From Lysobacter enzymogenes (lineage in GTDB: Bacteria; Pseudomonadota; Gammaproteobacteria; Xanthomonadales; Xanthomonadaceae): a stretch of 64,000 nt of DNA. Shown here in pieces: positions 63,331 through 64,000 of this stretch (positions are counted from its first letter, which is position 1; each line of letters begins with the position of its first letter). The notes under the pieces are model-generated. The model was not told the DNA's origin. It saw only the letters and a program-made list of their open reading frames with translations, and made no database searches. The stretch is from the NCBI RefSeq assembly GCF_900106525.1, contig NZ_FNOG01000003.1, positions 569,987-633,986 of the forward strand, written 5' to 3'. The position numbers and the translations under genes are program-made.

Positions 63331-63365
63331 AAAAAAGCCGGCCGTCGCACGCAGCGACGGCCGGC
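63331..63365 (-). terminator. rho-independent terminator of the endopeptidase gene
   Basis: GCCGGCCGTCGC (63337-63348) pairs with GCGACGGCCGGC (63354-63365) over a five-base loop. Read on the minus strand, the stem is followed by six T (63336-63331). It lies 24 bases beyond the stop codon at 63389. Confidence 0.93.
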
Positions 63366-63388
63366 CCATTGCGCCCGAACCTCAGCGC

Positions 63389-64000
63389 TTACGGATTGAA
63401 ATACTGCGACACGCTCGAATAGATGTCGGCGAAGCGCGAGTAGTAATCCGGATCGCGCGGCGCGCTGCAGTACGAGGTGCCGCCGTACAGGCCGCCGCGC
63501 AGCTGGTAGCCGCCGCTGCTGGTCACGGTGAACAGGCCCGAGCCGGAGGAGCCGCCCTCGGTCACGCCGGTGTTCCAGACCACGCGGTACAGCGGCGACT
63601 TGCCGTCGATCGAGGTCGACAGGCCGGTCACCGAACCCAGCGAGTACTTCTTGACGTCGCCGGCCGGGTGGTGGATGCCTTCGATGGCGGTGCCGGTGGC
63701 GGCGATCGCCGCGCTCGACCAGCCGGCGTAGACGGCGCCCGACGGCGGCGCGGTCTTGAGTTCCAGCAGCGAGGTGTCGCGGGTGGTGTTGGCATGGCGC
63801 AGGAACGCGCCGCCGCTGAGGGTGGTGTAGGCCGAGTTGACCACGCTGCCGTTGCAGGTGGTGGCGTCGTAGAACCAGTAGGTCTGCAGGGTATTGGCGA
63901 CGGTCTGGGTGCTGATGCAGTGCGCCGCGGTCCAGAACAGGCGCTTCTTCGGCGAGAAGTTGTTGTTGAGCAGGGTGCCGGTGCACAGGTAGGTGCCGCC
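63389..64000 (-). CDS. lysyl endopeptidase-like secreted serine protease, 5' end outside the window
   Basis: The visible 203 C-terminal residues are a chymotrypsin-fold (S1) protease. FWTAAHCIS supplies the catalytic His, TTRDTSLLELK the Asp, and EGGSSGSGLF the Ser. Cys residues in YLCTGTLL, AAHC, TCNG and SYCSAP fit the disulfides of the Achromobacter/Lysobacter Lys-C type, which cleaves after Lys outside the cell. The frame is open at the right edge, so the signal and propeptide are missing. The terminator at 63331 follows the gene. Confidence 0.88.
   Translation of the reverse strand, partial: GGTYLCTGTLLNNNFSPKKRLFWTAAHCISTQTVANTLQTYWFYDATTCNGSVVNSAYTTLSGGAFLRHANTTRDTSLLELKTAPPSGAVYAGWSSAAIAATGTAIEGIHHPAGDVKKYSLGSVTGLSTSIDGKSPLYRVVWNTGVTEGGSSGSGLFTVTSSGGYQLRGGLYGGTSYCSAPRDPDYYSRFADIYSSVSQYFNP

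Overview
The window looks like chromosome from a Lysobacter-type gammaproteobacterium (Xanthomonadaceae). This rests on the very high GC and strong GC3 bias, the xanthomonad-style order of rpsB, tsf, pyrH, frr, uppS, cdsA, dxr, rseP, bamA, lpxD, fabZ and lpxA, a lysyl endopeptidase at the right edge, and dispersed GGAGCGGCGCAAGCCGCG repeats. The genus is an inference.

Backbone. The minus strand from 42790 down to 1428 carries the conserved translation, isoprenoid, envelope and lipid A cluster: rpsB, tsf, pyrH, frr, uppS, cdsA, dxr, rseP, bamA, lpxD, fabZ, lpxA, then lpxB and rnhB. It is interrupted twice. About 20 kb separates lpxA from lpxB, and a metal-transporter plus BlaI/M56 block (33884-37947) separates pyrH from frr. 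An AIM24 gene and two tandem SH3-like secreted proteins lie between pyrH and tsf.

Accessory locus 3807-22716. This reads as a glycosaminoglycan (heparan sulfate-like) utilisation locus. It holds a TonB-dependent receptor, a PL12-like heparan lyase with the expected Asn/Tyr/His triad, a heparin-lyase-I-like protein, an N-sulfoglucosamine-sulfatase-like lipoprotein with its own exported formylglycine-generating enzyme, a GH88/GH105-DUF4861 fusion, a ROK kinase and two permeases. An IclR regulator and three enzymes of oxidative uronate catabolism (uronate dehydrogenase, 5-dehydro-4-deoxyglucarate dehydratase, 2-oxoglutarate semialdehyde dehydrogenase) complete it. No KduI, KduD or glucarate dehydratase is present, so unsaturated uronate may be oxidised directly to 5-dehydro-4-deoxyglucarate. 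Two similar AT-rich palindromes are candidate IclR operators.

Region 43799-50809. map, glnD, dapD, arsC and dapE run on the plus strand with overlapping stops and starts. Between dapD and dapE a unit of membrane protein plus ArsC/Spx-like reductase has been duplicated, and one reductase copy has decayed to an N-terminal fragment.

Region 50956-64000. A penicillin-acylase-family hydrolase is followed by asnB. Ahead of asnB lies a 43-codon reading frame with six Asn codons in seven positions, then a perfect 13-bp hairpin. This is the layout of a ribosome-mediated attenuator responding to Asn-tRNA. The rest holds a secreted protein, a polysaccharide deacetylase, a TPR protein, a CPA2 antiporter, a beta-propeller protein, a CGNR-type regulator and a truncated lysyl endopeptidase.

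Repeats of several kinds are scattered through the window: a 3.3-copy tandem array at the left edge, REP-type inverted pairs, a second inverted-repeat family, 15-bp and 8-bp tandem repeats, and a 7-residue coding repeat.
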